Part shown: positions 54,747 to 63,411 of the stretch, piece after piece
Layout: each line of letters opens with the position of its first letter
Position numbering within the stretch: position 1 is the stretch's first letter
Assembly (NCBI GenBank): GCA_034437035.1
Contig: DAOTUI010000175.1
Span: 25,178-89,177 of the forward strand
DNA from: CAKZQX01 sp034437035
GTDB lineage: Bacteria > Chloroflexota > Chloroflexia > Chloroflexales > Chloroflexaceae
DNA: 64,000 bases
Direction: 5' to 3'
The notes under the pieces: model-generated
What the model saw: the letters and a program-made list of their open reading frames with translations, nothing else
The model's database searches: none
What the model was told of the DNA's origin: nothing
Made by a program: the position numbers and the translations under genes

Positions 54747-55973
54747 TCAGCGATAGAGCGGCGACGCCGGCCGCCGCAAATCCACATAGCGGTACGCCTC
54801 GCCACTCTTCTGTAACGCCGCCAGGATTGCGATCTTGCTGTCCAGTTCCTGATCGCTGCCAAAACAGATCGTGGTATTGCCGTCAATCGTCAAGACCAGA
54901 CCCTTCTTGGGATCGCGGTTGGCTTCGGTGACATACATGCCCAACTCCTGCAGCAGGCGTGTGACGACATGCTGCGTCGGTGAGTCCATATCCGACTGAT
55001 TGCCCACCGGCGCGGCTTCCAGGCCGATAACCGGCAACGGCCTGATATCCATCGTGCTGCTGAACAACTCCGCGGCCGACGCGCCATCGGGAACAATATC
55101 CGGCTCGACTGCGCCAAAGACCGCCAGGAAATTGTTGTAGTCGAGCGGTGTCACCTGCTCCATCGTCACCGGCGGGGTGGTGCGGGTCATGATCTGCTGC
55201 GCCAGGCCGGTAAACAGCGCATCAAACTCGCTATCGACCAGCGCCAACTGGCAGGCATCGGCCATCTCGCGGATCTGGCGGCTCAGCGGGATCTTGAGCA
55301 GCACCGGCAGACCAACCTGCGCCGCAAAATGTTCGGCCACACCGCTACCGTCGTCGCGGTTGATCACCAACCCCAGCAGGCGGGTACTCCCGCCCATGTC
55401 GGCAAAATATTTGGCGGCACGGGCAATATTGTTCGCCGCGTAGAGGCTCTGGCGATCATTGCCACACAGGATAATCACCTCTTCGGCCAGGGAACGCGCC
55501 AGCGGCGTAGCAAACCCGCCACAAACTACATCGCCCAGGAAATCCATCACAACATAGTCGAGCGCCCACTGGCTCAGGCCGAACTTCTCCAGCAGATCAA
55601 AACCAAAGGTAATGCCGCGCCCGCCACAACCGCGCCCGACCTCCGGCCCGCCAATCTCGCAGCCGTAGACCGTCGCCGCGCCCTGCATAATTGGTGTCTT
55701 GAAGATGACATGGTGGGACTGCAACTCCTCCTCGCGCCCCGCCTCCTTAAACTCGCGCCAGGTATCACCCAGCGTTGGCAAACTCACACCGCCAAACAGC
55801 GCGTTACAACTATCGTGTTTGGGATCGCATCCCAGTTGCAACACCCGGTTGTCCAGCAGGGCCAGTTTGCTGACCAGATTGGTCGTAAAAAACGACTTAC
55901 CCATTCCACCCTTGCCATAGACAGCCAGCATCCGGGCATGGGTTGAACCGGACGATTTGACGCGTGCAGGCAT
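54747..55973 (-). CDS. bchX: Chlorophyllide a reductase iron protein BchX with C-terminal extension
   Basis: 408 aa; known BchX are ~330 aa. P-loop YGKGGMGKS, GCDPKHDSC, and EIGGPEVGRGCGGRGI with the Cys of the [4Fe-4S] bridge, then MDFLGDVVCGGFATP with the second Cys. The EIGGPEVGRGC block is typical of BchX rather than BchL. As the ATP-dependent reductase it feeds electrons to BchY-BchZ, which reduce ring B of chlorophyllide; neither is in this window. Residues ~285-408 extend beyond the NifH-like fold. The last 60 (LTIDGNTTICFG, DSKIAILAAL, YRYVDLRRP) weakly recall the FtsQ/DivIB C-terminal pattern. Confidence 0.92.
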   Translation of the reverse strand: MPARVKSSGSTHARMLAVYGKGGMGKSFFTTNLVSKLALLDNRVLQLGCDPKHDSCNALFGGVSLPTLGDTWREFKEAGREEELQSHHVIFKTPIMQGAATVYGCEIGGPEVGRGCGGRGITFGFDLLEKFGLSQWALDYVVMDFLGDVVCGGFATPLARSLAEEVIILCGNDRQSLYAANNIARAAKYFADMGGSTRLLGLVINRDDGSGVAEHFAAQVGLPVLLKIPLSRQIREMADACQLALVDSEFDALFTGLAQQIMTRTTPPVTMEQVTPLDYNNFLAVFGAVEPDIVPDGASAAELFSSTMDIRPLPVIGLEAAPVGNQSDMDSPTQHVVTRLLQELGMYVTEANRDPKKGLVLTIDGNTTICFGSDQELDSKIAILAALQKSGEAYRYVDLRRPASPLYR

Positions 55974-56051
55974 TGTCGGGCTCCTTCCACGTTGCGTAGT
56001 CGATCAGGAACAAACCATGATCGGGGCATACCACGCAGCGCACATCACAGG

Positions 56052-57032
56052 TTACGCATCCTCCTGCGGCCATTCGACCAGCACCTTGAGGCAGGAGGGA
56101 TCTTCCAACGCCAGCCGGTAGGCGGCCTGAATCCGGTCAAGCGGCACGCGATGGGTCAACAACCCGTTGACATTCAGTTCACCACTCGCCAGCAGATCGC
56201 GTGTGCGGGGCAATTCACCATCGGGGCCGAATTCCCACTCCCGCGCCGCCAGGATCTGCGCCTCGCGCATAAATATCGGCGCATAGGGAACATCGATATG
56301 TTCGTAGTACCCCAGCAGCAGCACCCGTCCATGGTCAGCCAGCAGCGGCAACGCACTGCTCAATGCTCCCATCGAGCCGGTCGCCTCAATAATCAGGTTC
56401 ACCCGCTCACCGCCAAGCGCTTCCTCCGGCGAGTCCTTGCTCACATCGATCATCTGATCCGCCTGCGAAGCCGCCAGTCGCACCCCGACCCGATCAGCCA
56501 CGGCCACATGGGACGCTCCGGCCCGACTTACCAGGCGCGCGGCCAGTTGGCCGACAATTCCCTGTCCCAGCACCAGCACCCGATCATTGCGGCGCACCTG
56601 GGCTATGTTGATACCATGCAGTGCGGTTGCACCCAACGCCAGAACGACGCCAACCTCCGGTGAAACACCATTCAGCGTCACCACCCGCTCAGCCTGGGTC
56701 GTGATATACTGACTCTGCCCGCCCCAGGCCGGATTAACGCCCTTGAAACAGCGCGCACCACCGACATAGACCCACTCGCCCATCATCTCCGGCGCAACAT
56801 CCTTGCCCACCCGCACAACCTGGCCGACCGTCTCATAACCGGGAACCACAGGAAACGACAGCGCCGGGTGGGGCATCCGCCCATCAAGCAGCATCCGCTC
56901 GGTTCCGGCGCTGATCGAGGTAAACGCCGTGCGTAGCAGGATCTCCCCAGCCTTGGGTTCCGCCACCATCACATCCCGGAGTTCAATCGCATTCCGACGA
57001 GGAATAACCACAGATTTCGATTTTATTGCCAT
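56052..57032 (-). CDS. bchC: Bacteriochlorophyllide a dehydrogenase BchC
   Basis: 326 aa from ATG 57032. Zn-free medium-chain dehydrogenase fold: TSISAGTERMLLDG, VVPGYETVGQVV, GATALHGINIAQ, and NAD loop VLGQGIVGQLAARL. BchC oxidises the 3-hydroxyethyl group to acetyl late in bacteriochlorophyll a synthesis. It precedes bchX in the same direction, as in the bchCXYZ operons of purple bacteria. Confidence 0.93.
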   Translation of the reverse strand: MAIKSKSVVIPRRNAIELRDVMVAEPKAGEILLRTAFTSISAGTERMLLDGRMPHPALSFPVVPGYETVGQVVRVGKDVAPEMMGEWVYVGGARCFKGVNPAWGGQSQYITTQAERVVTLNGVSPEVGVVLALGATALHGINIAQVRRNDRVLVLGQGIVGQLAARLVSRAGASHVAVADRVGVRLAASQADQMIDVSKDSPEEALGGERVNLIIEATGSMGALSSALPLLADHGRVLLLGYYEHIDVPYAPIFMREAQILAAREWEFGPDGELPRTRDLLASGELNVNGLLTHRVPLDRIQAAYRLALEDPSCLKVLVEWPQEDA

Positions 57033-57185
57033 AGCCCTACCCTTATCGTCGTCACTACATGCCAATAAGCCGCAGACCAACCCATCCGATGAACCAGACC
57101 TGGACATACTTAGGTGCGAAAGCTGTTCCGCCCCTACAACTGGTCTACCACGGCGGGACGAAACCGGTTTCGTCCCTACTTCATC

Positions 57186-57650
57186 TTACTGATTAACCAC
57201 CCCGGTACGCAGTGCACGCCGCTCACGCCCGGAACGAATCCCCTTGATAATAAACTGTACCGCATTGAGGAGATAGGTAATATATGCAAACAACATCACC
57301 AGCATCACGGCACGCTGATCCCATCCCAACCATTGCACCACAAAATAGGCATTGTGCGTCAGAATGGCTATCAGATTACCCAGATCCTCCCAGAAGAACT
57401 CCCGCGCCATAAAATAGTGCCCGTAGACATCCTTCTCCCAGAGCATGCCGGTAATGGTTAAAGCCCAGATCAGCGCAATTTTAATCCAGACGCTGATCGT
57501 CGCCGCCATTAACCCTTGATCGGTAAGCAGATAACGGACAACCAGAAAAAAACTTATCAGAAAAGCCAGAAACTGAATCGGAGCCAGAATAATCTGCACG
57601 CGCGTCCATGGAGACGCCTCACGCCGCGCAAGTTGTTCAGGTGTATACAT
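57186..57650 (-). CDS. bchF: 3-vinyl bacteriochlorophyllide hydratase BchF
   Basis: 154 aa, four helices. MYTPEQLARREASPWTRVQ, WEKDVYGHYFMAREFFWED and LTHNAYFVVQWLGW are highly typical. It hydrates the 3-vinyl group to hydroxyethyl, giving the substrate of BchC, whose gene follows. Confidence 0.95.
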   Translation of the reverse strand: MYTPEQLARREASPWTRVQIILAPIQFLAFLISFFLVVRYLLTDQGLMAATISVWIKIALIWALTITGMLWEKDVYGHYFMAREFFWEDLGNLIAILTHNAYFVVQWLGWDQRAVMLVMLFAYITYLLNAVQFIIKGIRSGRERRALRTGVVNQ

Positions 57651-57695
57651 CTAATCCGTTTCCTTCACTGGAATGCATCGTACTATAACTCGGGC

Positions 57696-59054
57696 TTATG
57701 CGGCGGTATCGAAAGCCATCGCCGTCTGTAGATCGACGCTGCTTACGCCCTTGAAATCCTGCACGCTGATGCCACGCAGCACCCCGACCGCCAGTACCAT
57801 CATCAGCGCTTCCAGGCCAAAGATCAGCGTATAGGCCGTAGCCGGAGCCAGCAGGTTGGTTTCGATCAACCCGGTATGCAGCGCGCCGCTCAACACATTC
57901 GCCAGTCCGTTGCCCAACCCTTGCGCCATCCCCCAGAGCCCCATGTAGAGGCCCACCTGCCCCTCAACCGTCATCTCCATCATCATCGACAGCGCGCCGA
58001 CATTGAATGTTCCGGTGCCAAGCCCCATGATCAGCAGACCAGGATCGAGCAGCGAGCGCTGGAGCGTCCACCCGGCCAGGGCGATCAACGCCAGGCCCAG
58101 CGCAATCCCCAGACCACCGAAAGTCGCAATGGTCTTCTTCGAGATTGGCAGCCGTGTCGAGAGCAGTCCGATCAGCAGCATTCCCAGCAGTACCCCGCCA
58201 CCCCAGACCTGCTGAAAAGCAGCCGTCTCGCCCTGTTCCATACCAAAAACTTCCGCACCAAAAACCTCCAGGATGGCATCCTGCAGGAAAATACCCATAA
58301 TCGCCACTAACACGAAGACAAAAAAGCCGCGCACCTGCCGATTGCGCCGCAGGATCGTCCAGGCCACCGCCGGCGCATGTTGCGTCTGCTCGGGTTCGGC
58401 CGGCCGCGGTTGGGCCGGCAGTTCCGCGTGTACTTCGGGTGAAATGCGCCGCTCCAGTCCAATCAGGCCCAGCAGGATCGGCCCCATCACCACAAACGGC
58501 GTCAGATTGTAGAGCAATTGCATCTGCTGCGGATCGTACACCGGCATTATCACTTTGGCAACCTGGGCGGAGAAGATACTGCTGAGGATCAAAAATGTCC
58601 AGACAAACGCCACAACCGCGCCGCGCTCTCGGTCGCTGGTTGTCTCAGCCACCAGCGCATTAATTGCCGTGCCATTGGCCGCAATCGCCAGACCGAAAAT
58701 TATCAGCAGCGCAAACGCCAGCAGCGTCACCGGCAGCGAACCGGCCCCCAGGCCAATTGCCACCGAGGGCAGCAGCAGAAATACCAGACTCGCCGTCAAA
58801 CCGCTCAACAATATGTAGGGACTGCGCCGATACCCCAGGATTGGGTAACGGTCCGCCAGACGACCAAAGACTACCTGGAAAGGCGAGAGGAAGTGATGCA
58901 GGCCGATCAGGGTCGTCACCACGACACCGATTGCGCCAAGTTCATAAATGCTGATGCGGTTAAAGTTAAAGGTTAACAGGGCAAACATCCAGCCAACGCC
59001 GATGCGCATCATCGCCAGCCGTAGCATCTTAAGCGTCAGACGGAGAAACCTCAT
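57696..59054 (-). CDS. BCH/PucC-family MFS protein
   Basis: 452 aa, twelve helices. RIGVGWMFALLTFNFNRISIYELG, HHFLSPFQVVFGRLADRYPILGYRRSPYI and NALVAETTSDRERG match the BCH/PucC (LhaA) family, which helps insert or deliver bacteriochlorophyll to light-harvesting complexes. First gene of the bch cluster in transcription order, 45 bp before bchF. In Chloroflexota its precise role is unproven. Confidence 0.9.
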   Translation of the reverse strand: MRFLRLTLKMLRLAMMRIGVGWMFALLTFNFNRISIYELGAIGVVVTTLIGLHHFLSPFQVVFGRLADRYPILGYRRSPYILLSGLTASLVFLLLPSVAIGLGAGSLPVTLLAFALLIIFGLAIAANGTAINALVAETTSDRERGAVVAFVWTFLILSSIFSAQVAKVIMPVYDPQQMQLLYNLTPFVVMGPILLGLIGLERRISPEVHAELPAQPRPAEPEQTQHAPAVAWTILRRNRQVRGFFVFVLVAIMGIFLQDAILEVFGAEVFGMEQGETAAFQQVWGGGVLLGMLLIGLLSTRLPISKKTIATFGGLGIALGLALIALAGWTLQRSLLDPGLLIMGLGTGTFNVGALSMMMEMTVEGQVGLYMGLWGMAQGLGNGLANVLSGALHTGLIETNLLAPATAYTLIFGLEALMMVLAVGVLRGISVQDFKGVSSVDLQTAMAFDTAA

Positions 59055-59440
59055 CGTTGCCTGCCTTTTCTCATACGCTATCCGAGAATCTGAACAGGTG
59101 CAAATGTAAGAGGTAGTACCGATTGTGAACTACATTTGCCCCAGAGAAATATGCAGAAGATTCAATGTTTGCCAGGAGACGATTTGAGTATAGCATATAG
59201 TGAAAAATGGTGCAATTTGTGCGAAGGCTGTGCAATCACACGACAGGTACTCGGACTTCTCAAGCATAGCGGAGAAAAATGTCTTACCGGGAAGCGACCA
59301 CTAGCGCAGTGATCTGCGTGTTCAGCGGGTTTTGCCCATTCTAGTGCGCCAGCACAAGCATTACAGCAGACGACGACGGGCCGTTGGCAGGTGGTGAGTA
59401 GTGCAGATTTTGTACTACGAATCAATTTTTATATATGGTG
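59055..59440. other. Divergent intergenic region
   Basis: Lies between the PucC-like gene and the plus-strand gene at 59626. No convincing small gene. It must hold the bch cluster promoter, which I cannot place. Confidence 0.4.
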
Positions 59441-59469
59441 TTCAAAAATGGGACGATATCCGCTATAAT
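59441..59469 (+). promoter_or_regulatory. Probable promoter of the gene at 59626
   Basis: TTCAAA, 17 bp, TATAAT. About 150 bp of leader. Confidence 0.6.
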
Positions 59470-59625
59470 AGGACGTTAAGAGCAGGTTTTTTCTTAAATG
59501 CAACAAACTGCTCGTATCAGGCATCTGGTCTGCCTGGAAACTGGGCCCCCTACCCACCAGACTCGACCCAGTCGGCGCTTGTTGACACATTGCCTGAACC
59601 GAGCGGATTGAGGCGGAGGTCGGCT

Positions 59626-60054
59626 ATGTATGTACGCTGGATTGTACGGCGACATAAGAATGTGTCCGTTGCCGACACGAGCTTTCACGACGCATATCTG
59701 GTCGAGAGTTATCGCGACGAGGCGGGCAGTCCCCGGCAGCGCACGATCTGCTACCTGGGGAATATTCGCCAGATGGGGAAGGACTTCCCCGCCATCGAGC
59801 GGGAGTTATTTATGCTGCGTGCCGAACGCATTTTACAGACGGTCACCGAGATCACACCGAACGACCGCGAAGAGATTATCGAGATGTTGCAGCAGAAGGT
59901 GCCCCCGCTCAACCATAGCGAAGTGCTGCGGGCCTTCACCGAGAATCTGCGCTGGTACCATCGCTGGTGGGAACAGCATGGCGGTAGTCCGTCCGAAGCG
60001 GAGATCCAACGACTGGTGCGTGAAACCAAAGGGGAGTTGCCGGATATGAGTTAG
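59626..60054 (+). CDS. Small protein resembling the N-terminus of IS1634-type transposases
   Basis: 142 aa from ATG 59626 (GGAGG six bases upstream; the frame is open further up without support). MYVRWIVRRHK, then HDAYLVESYRDEAGSPRQRTICYLGNI, the kind of opening seen in IS1634/IS4-like transposases, where YxLxESYR..G..RQR.L..LG leads the protein. There is no DDE catalytic domain, and the remainder is helical with Trp-rich WYHRWWEQHGG. It could be a domesticated or independent small family found in Chloroflexota. Function unknown. Confidence 0.6.
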   Translation: MYVRWIVRRHKNVSVADTSFHDAYLVESYRDEAGSPRQRTICYLGNIRQMGKDFPAIERELFMLRAERILQTVTEITPNDREEIIEMLQQKVPPLNHSEVLRAFTENLRWYHRWWEQHGGSPSEAEIQRLVRETKGELPDMS

Positions 60055-60290
60055 CCGGCACTAGAAACCAGGAACGAACAACTGAGAACGGCGAAGCGCA
60101 CCTCCGGAACCTGGAAGCCGGCACCCGGAGGAGATCGTGCTGCCTTGCCTGCCATCAGCATAAACATAGCCTCTCACGTCCTACCACCCACCACCCACCA
60201 GTCGTCTTAACGCCATTGTAACCATACGTCGGGAGATGGTATGATGAAGCTACTATCCTGATTCCAGATAAACTGCGACAGGGCATGCCG

Positions 60291-60314
60291 CCGGCTTTTT
60301 GCCCAAAAAGCCGG
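60291..60314. terminator. Perfect palindrome CCGGCTTTTTG / CAAAAAGCCGG
   Basis: 11-bp arms with a 2-nt centre, 237 bp after the small gene. A possible terminator, or half of another dispersed repeat. No T-tract. Confidence 0.45.
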
Positions 60315-60369
60315 AATAGAGCAAGACAACAAGCCATATTCGTGCTACACTTGGTACAAGGTACATACA

Positions 60370-60535
60370 CCGCAACGATGTACCTGCGCACGGGACTGAG
60401 GGAACCCCGTGCAGGCACTACACCGCTGCGCACGTATGCACCGCTATTCAAATCCATATGTATCATTCATACCGCCAGGCTCTCCACTGGATGCGCCCGC
60501 CGCGAGTGAGGAACCCTAGCTTCAGGCTAGCCCAG
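60370..60535 (+). promoter_or_regulatory. Structured leader of the radical-SAM-like gene
   Basis: Contains hairpin GCACGGG / CCCGTGC (60394-60413), a T-rich/purine junction, and CTAGC-TTCAG-GCTAG just before the ribosome-binding site. It has some look of a riboswitch but matches none that I know. Confidence 0.3.
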
Positions 60536-60545
60536 GAGTCATGTC

Positions 60546-61544
60546 ATGTCAGTCTTAGAAATCGCACAACTTACCACGACAACCGAGAATGGCGTTACCC
60601 AGTGTACTGCCTGCCAGTGGCGCTGTACACTACGACCGGGCGATACAGGGCGGTGTCTTATGCGGATCGGCAGTAATGACGGCATTATTGCCCAGAATTA
60701 TGGCCTGATCAGTGCCGCATCGGTCAGCCCGATTGAAGACTACCGGCTCTGGCACTTCTTCCCCGATTCGATTGCGCTCTCGATTGGCGGCTGGGGCTAT
60801 GCCTTTCCGGTTGATCAACAGCGCGGTAATTATGCCCACATCCCCACGGTTGAAGAGAAACGCCGCAAACTACCCCCGCAACGCGCCGCCGCCTTTGCGC
60901 TGGAGCGGCTCTGTCGCGGGGTGATCTGGGCCTATGGCGAACCCGCCGTATCACATGAGTATGTCCTTGATCTGCTCCAGACCAGTCGGGCCTCCAGCCG
61001 CTACACCGCTCTGGTGACCACGGGCTATCTGACCCACGAGGCACTTGACCGCTTTGGTCCCTATCTTGATGGTATCAGCCTGGACCTGCGGGGTTTTGGC
61101 GAGGTTGCCTATGCGCGCCTGGCCGGTGTGCCCGACTGGCAGAACATTCTGGGGGTGATTGACCGGGCCCGCCGGCACTGGCGCTGCCACATCGAGGTGA
61201 CAACGCGTCTGCACCATGGCGTCAACGATGATCCACTCGAACTGCGTGCCCTGGCCGAGTGGATCCGCGACTATCTGGATGAGCAGACACCCTGGCATGT
61301 GCTGCCGGGTGATGCCGGAGTTGAAACGGCGGCTGCGGTTGTGCGGGCCCGGCGGATCGGCCACGAGAGCGGCCTGCAGTTCGTGTATGGTCCTGAGCCT
61401 AACCAGAACACACTCTGTCCCATCTGCCAGTCAACACTGATTACGCGCGAGAATGGCATTGCACGTATGGTCGGCATTAGCGACGGGCAGTGTACCAACT
61501 GCGGCTACAAGGTTTATCTGCGCAACTCGATCTTCAAACGTTAA
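60546..61544 (+). CDS. AmmeMemoRadiSam-type radical SAM homologue lacking the cluster cysteines
   Basis: 332 aa. AGGAG before ATG 60546. N-terminal Cys set CTACQWRC plus Cys37. YGLISAASVSPIEDYRLWHFFPDSIALSIGG aligns with the entry to the radical SAM site, but the next segment (81-96, GGWGYAFPVDQQRGNY) replaces the normal GxNFxCxFCQN, so all three cluster-binding Cys are absent. The barrel continues normally (AYGEPAVSHEYVLDLL, LVTTGYLTHEALD, ISLDLRGF, HIEVTTRLHHGVND, HVLPGDAG), and a C-terminal zinc ribbon (CPIC...CTNC) is intact. Probably non-catalytic, or a scaffold using the zinc sites. The TAA stop lies in the 7-mer flanking NIR-K1. Confidence 0.85.
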   Translation: MSVLEIAQLTTTTENGVTQCTACQWRCTLRPGDTGRCLMRIGSNDGIIAQNYGLISAASVSPIEDYRLWHFFPDSIALSIGGWGYAFPVDQQRGNYAHIPTVEEKRRKLPPQRAAAFALERLCRGVIWAYGEPAVSHEYVLDLLQTSRASSRYTALVTTGYLTHEALDRFGPYLDGISLDLRGFGEVAYARLAGVPDWQNILGVIDRARRHWRCHIEVTTRLHHGVNDDPLELRALAEWIRDYLDEQTPWHVLPGDAGVETAAAVVRARRIGHESGLQFVYGPEPNQNTLCPICQSTLITRENGIARMVGISDGQCTNCGYKVYLRNSIFKR

Positions 61545-61547
61545 TAA

Positions 61548-61744
61548 CACGACTTACGCGTTGGGCGTACAAGCCGGGCATTTGACCAGATGAAAGGCAG
61601 ACTCGCCTGCGGCAGCATGGTACTTTTTTATCTTGTTTCACGAAAATTTGGCTCTGTGAGCCAAATTTTCGTGAAACAAGGATGATCGGTTCCGCCCGAT
61701 CGGAGGCGAAGTATATCTTCCGGTGGAGCACCGCGTAACTCGTG
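61548..61744 (+). repeat. NIR-K1, nested inverted repeat at the end of the radical-SAM-like gene
   Basis: 197 bp, flanks TTAATAA (61541-61547) and TTATTAA (61745-61751), 6 of 7 identical. Termini CACGACTTACGCGTT and ACCGCGTAACTCGTG. Hairpin 61632-61680 is a perfect 23-bp stem with loop TGT; a G-C pair has been gained in both arms (CTTGTTTC / GAAACAAG). Confidence 0.9.
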
Positions 61745-61751
61745 TTATTAA

Positions 61752-61905
61752 CACGAGTTACGTGGTGGGCATGCAAACGGAACGTTTGCTCAGATAAAAG
61801 GCAGATTCGCCTGGATGAACAGCCCGATTCGCCTCCGGCAGGGCGGAAGATTCCAGCTTGTTGCTAAACATGTTGCACAACGTGCAACATGTGTTCTATA
61901 AGAAA
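61752..61905 (-). repeat. NIR-K2, truncated tandem copy
   Basis: Starts flush after TTATTAA with CACGAGTTACGTGGT. Reaches the hairpin (GTTGCAC-AAC-GTGCAAC), then breaks off; no right middle arm or terminus follows. Confidence 0.8.
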
Positions 61906-62343
61906 AAGTTTCCGGTTGAAATATTCTGATACCAGGAAGGTCAGGCTCCTGGTTGTACCTCCCCCAATGATTGCCGGGAGCATAGGGTAGCAGCGGAGTG
62001 TTCCCGGCAACCATATGCATAAATGACAGCGCCGGGGGCGGATCGGAGCCGACCTGCAACGAAGGCGCTGCGCGACCCACGCGGGTTTTGCCACACCCGC
62101 AGGTTGTTACGGGTTTGCACATACCCAAGAATGTGCAATACCTCCTGGTAGAGCAAGACCAGACAAACAGAGGCAGCGCCTGAGCGTTCAGGCAGTATAT
62201 TTCACACCTTACGCCGCGCTTCGATGGGAATTGTTGCAATCCTCACAAGTTACAGCCTTCACAAACAACACAGCAGAATCGGCATATTTCATTCCTCTTT
62301 GTTATAAGCTGGGCAAAGGCTGTGAAAAGGCCTGCAAAAGGGG
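61906..62343. other. Intergenic stretch without recognisable gene
   Basis: Both strands have open frames of 70-150 codons, but without start context, recognisable motifs or codon bias. It could be debris of an older insertion, given the truncated NIR-K2 at its left end. Confidence 0.4.
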
Positions 62344-62372
62344 TTGCAATTTCCGAAACCCTGGTATATAAT
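62344..62372 (+). promoter_or_regulatory. Sigma-70 promoter of the membrane-protein gene
   Basis: TTGCAA, 17 bp, TATAAT. It implies a ~310-nt leader before ATG 62692. Confidence 0.8.
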
Positions 62373-62425
62373 AGTTTTCGCTGGAACTATTCTCAACCGT
62401 TTGTAACTCAATCGGGTCCAGTATT

Positions 62426-62461
62426 AGCGTTTCGAGCGTTTCGAGCGTTTCGAGCGTTTCG
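62426..62461. repeat. Four tandem AGCGTTTCG repeats in the leader
   Basis: Four perfect 9-bp direct repeats about 50 bp after the promoter. They could bind a regulator, or be a simple slippage-prone repeat. Confidence 0.85.
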
Positions 62462-62691
62462 ATAGATACATCAGTCTGCATGCTGCGCCAGTCCTGATAA
62501 CGCAGCGTGATTTCTCATACACAGTAGCAATAAATGTATAGCACCCGGTGGATGTGCGCAATATGTTGCCTGAGAAAAGGAGGTCCAGGCAACGCTGGTT
62601 TGTTATACCTTTATTTCGCTATTTCGCATTATCAGGATGTAGGATAAGCCCTGATGTGAGCCTTTGTGAGCCTTTTGGAGGAGGTACTGTT

Positions 62692-63246
62692 ATGGACCAC
62701 GAAATGATGCCACCCCGCCCGCTGATGGTCAACTCGTCCGCCGTTGCCGAAACCGCGACACCTGCACGCAAAACGACCAGGCTGACGCAGGAATTGCTTG
62801 CCGGGATGCAGTCCGCTGTTGGTGCGGCCTATGTGATGGGTTTGACCGCGATGGTTGTGGTCTGGATCCAGAACTGGAGCCCCTGGGCTCCGTTCAACGA
62901 TGTTGCCGGTGCGCTGGTGCCCTCCCTGGCGGCCGCCGGTACCGCCTTCAGTTTCCCCGCCGTCATTCTGGGCACCCTGATGCACTTCAGCGTCTCGGTT
63001 GTGCTGGGGTTGCTCTTTGCGCTGCTGTATGGTCGCGTTATTCAGCCGCACTTCAATGATGGCGTGCCGGTGCTGGCAGGCTTTATGTTTGGTATCCTGA
63101 CCTGGCTGGTGGCGAACTTCACGGTCGTTCCCTTCCTGGGATCGGAGATTTACGGAACGCTGCCGTTCCTGCTGGTTCATCTGGTATTTGGCGCAACCCT
63201 GGGTCTGCTCTATCCGATTATGCCGGGTCTGAAGCATAAGGGGTAG
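62692..63246 (+). CDS. Small polytopic membrane protein
   Basis: 184 aa from ATG 62692, preceded by GGAGGAGGT. A ~30-residue N-terminal tail is followed by four helices (~40-62, ~85-112, ~120-145, ~155-178) with short loops. Gly-rich helix packing. I recognise no enzyme motif. It has its own promoter and terminator, and thus is a single-gene unit. Function unknown. Confidence 0.85.
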   Translation: MDHEMMPPRPLMVNSSAVAETATPARKTTRLTQELLAGMQSAVGAAYVMGLTAMVVVWIQNWSPWAPFNDVAGALVPSLAAAGTAFSFPAVILGTLMHFSVSVVLGLLFALLYGRVIQPHFNDGVPVLAGFMFGILTWLVANFTVVPFLGSEIYGTLPFLLVHLVFGATLGLLYPIMPGLKHKG

Positions 63247-63296
63247 CTGCTCACGGTTCGTTGCCACAAACGATAGCGTAGATACGATCTTCAAAT

Positions 63297-63339
63297 AAAG
63301 CGGTTTATCATCCAGCGCCATGTGATGATAAACCGTTTT
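63297..63339 (+). terminator. Rho-independent terminator
   Basis: 12-bp perfect stem CGGTTTATCATC / GATGATAAACCG, extended by AAAG/TTTT pairing, with TTTTATCG after it. 50 bp past the gene. Confidence 0.9.
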
Positions 63340-63411
63340 ATCGTGCTCCAATATTTTGAGGTTTTCTGCGTATTGACAGAGTTATGCGTTCACTCCTTTG
63401 GAAACGGATAC

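Noticed and set aside
54747..55973. BchL (protochlorophyllide reductase iron protein) or NifH
   Set aside because: The GGPEVGRGCGGRGI block and the bchC-bchF neighbours fit BchX better.
60370..60545. Cobalamin riboswitch
   Set aside because: Some GGGAA and GCAC strings resemble it, but the B12-box core and the expected stem order are missing; kept only as an unassigned structured leader.
61790..62239. 149-codon minus-strand frame after NIR-K2
   Set aside because: Partly runs through the repeat, has no start context, and no family resemblance.
62426..62461. Tandem repeats that might be a CRISPR remnant
   Set aside because: Units are 9 bp with no spacers, and there are no cas genes in the window.
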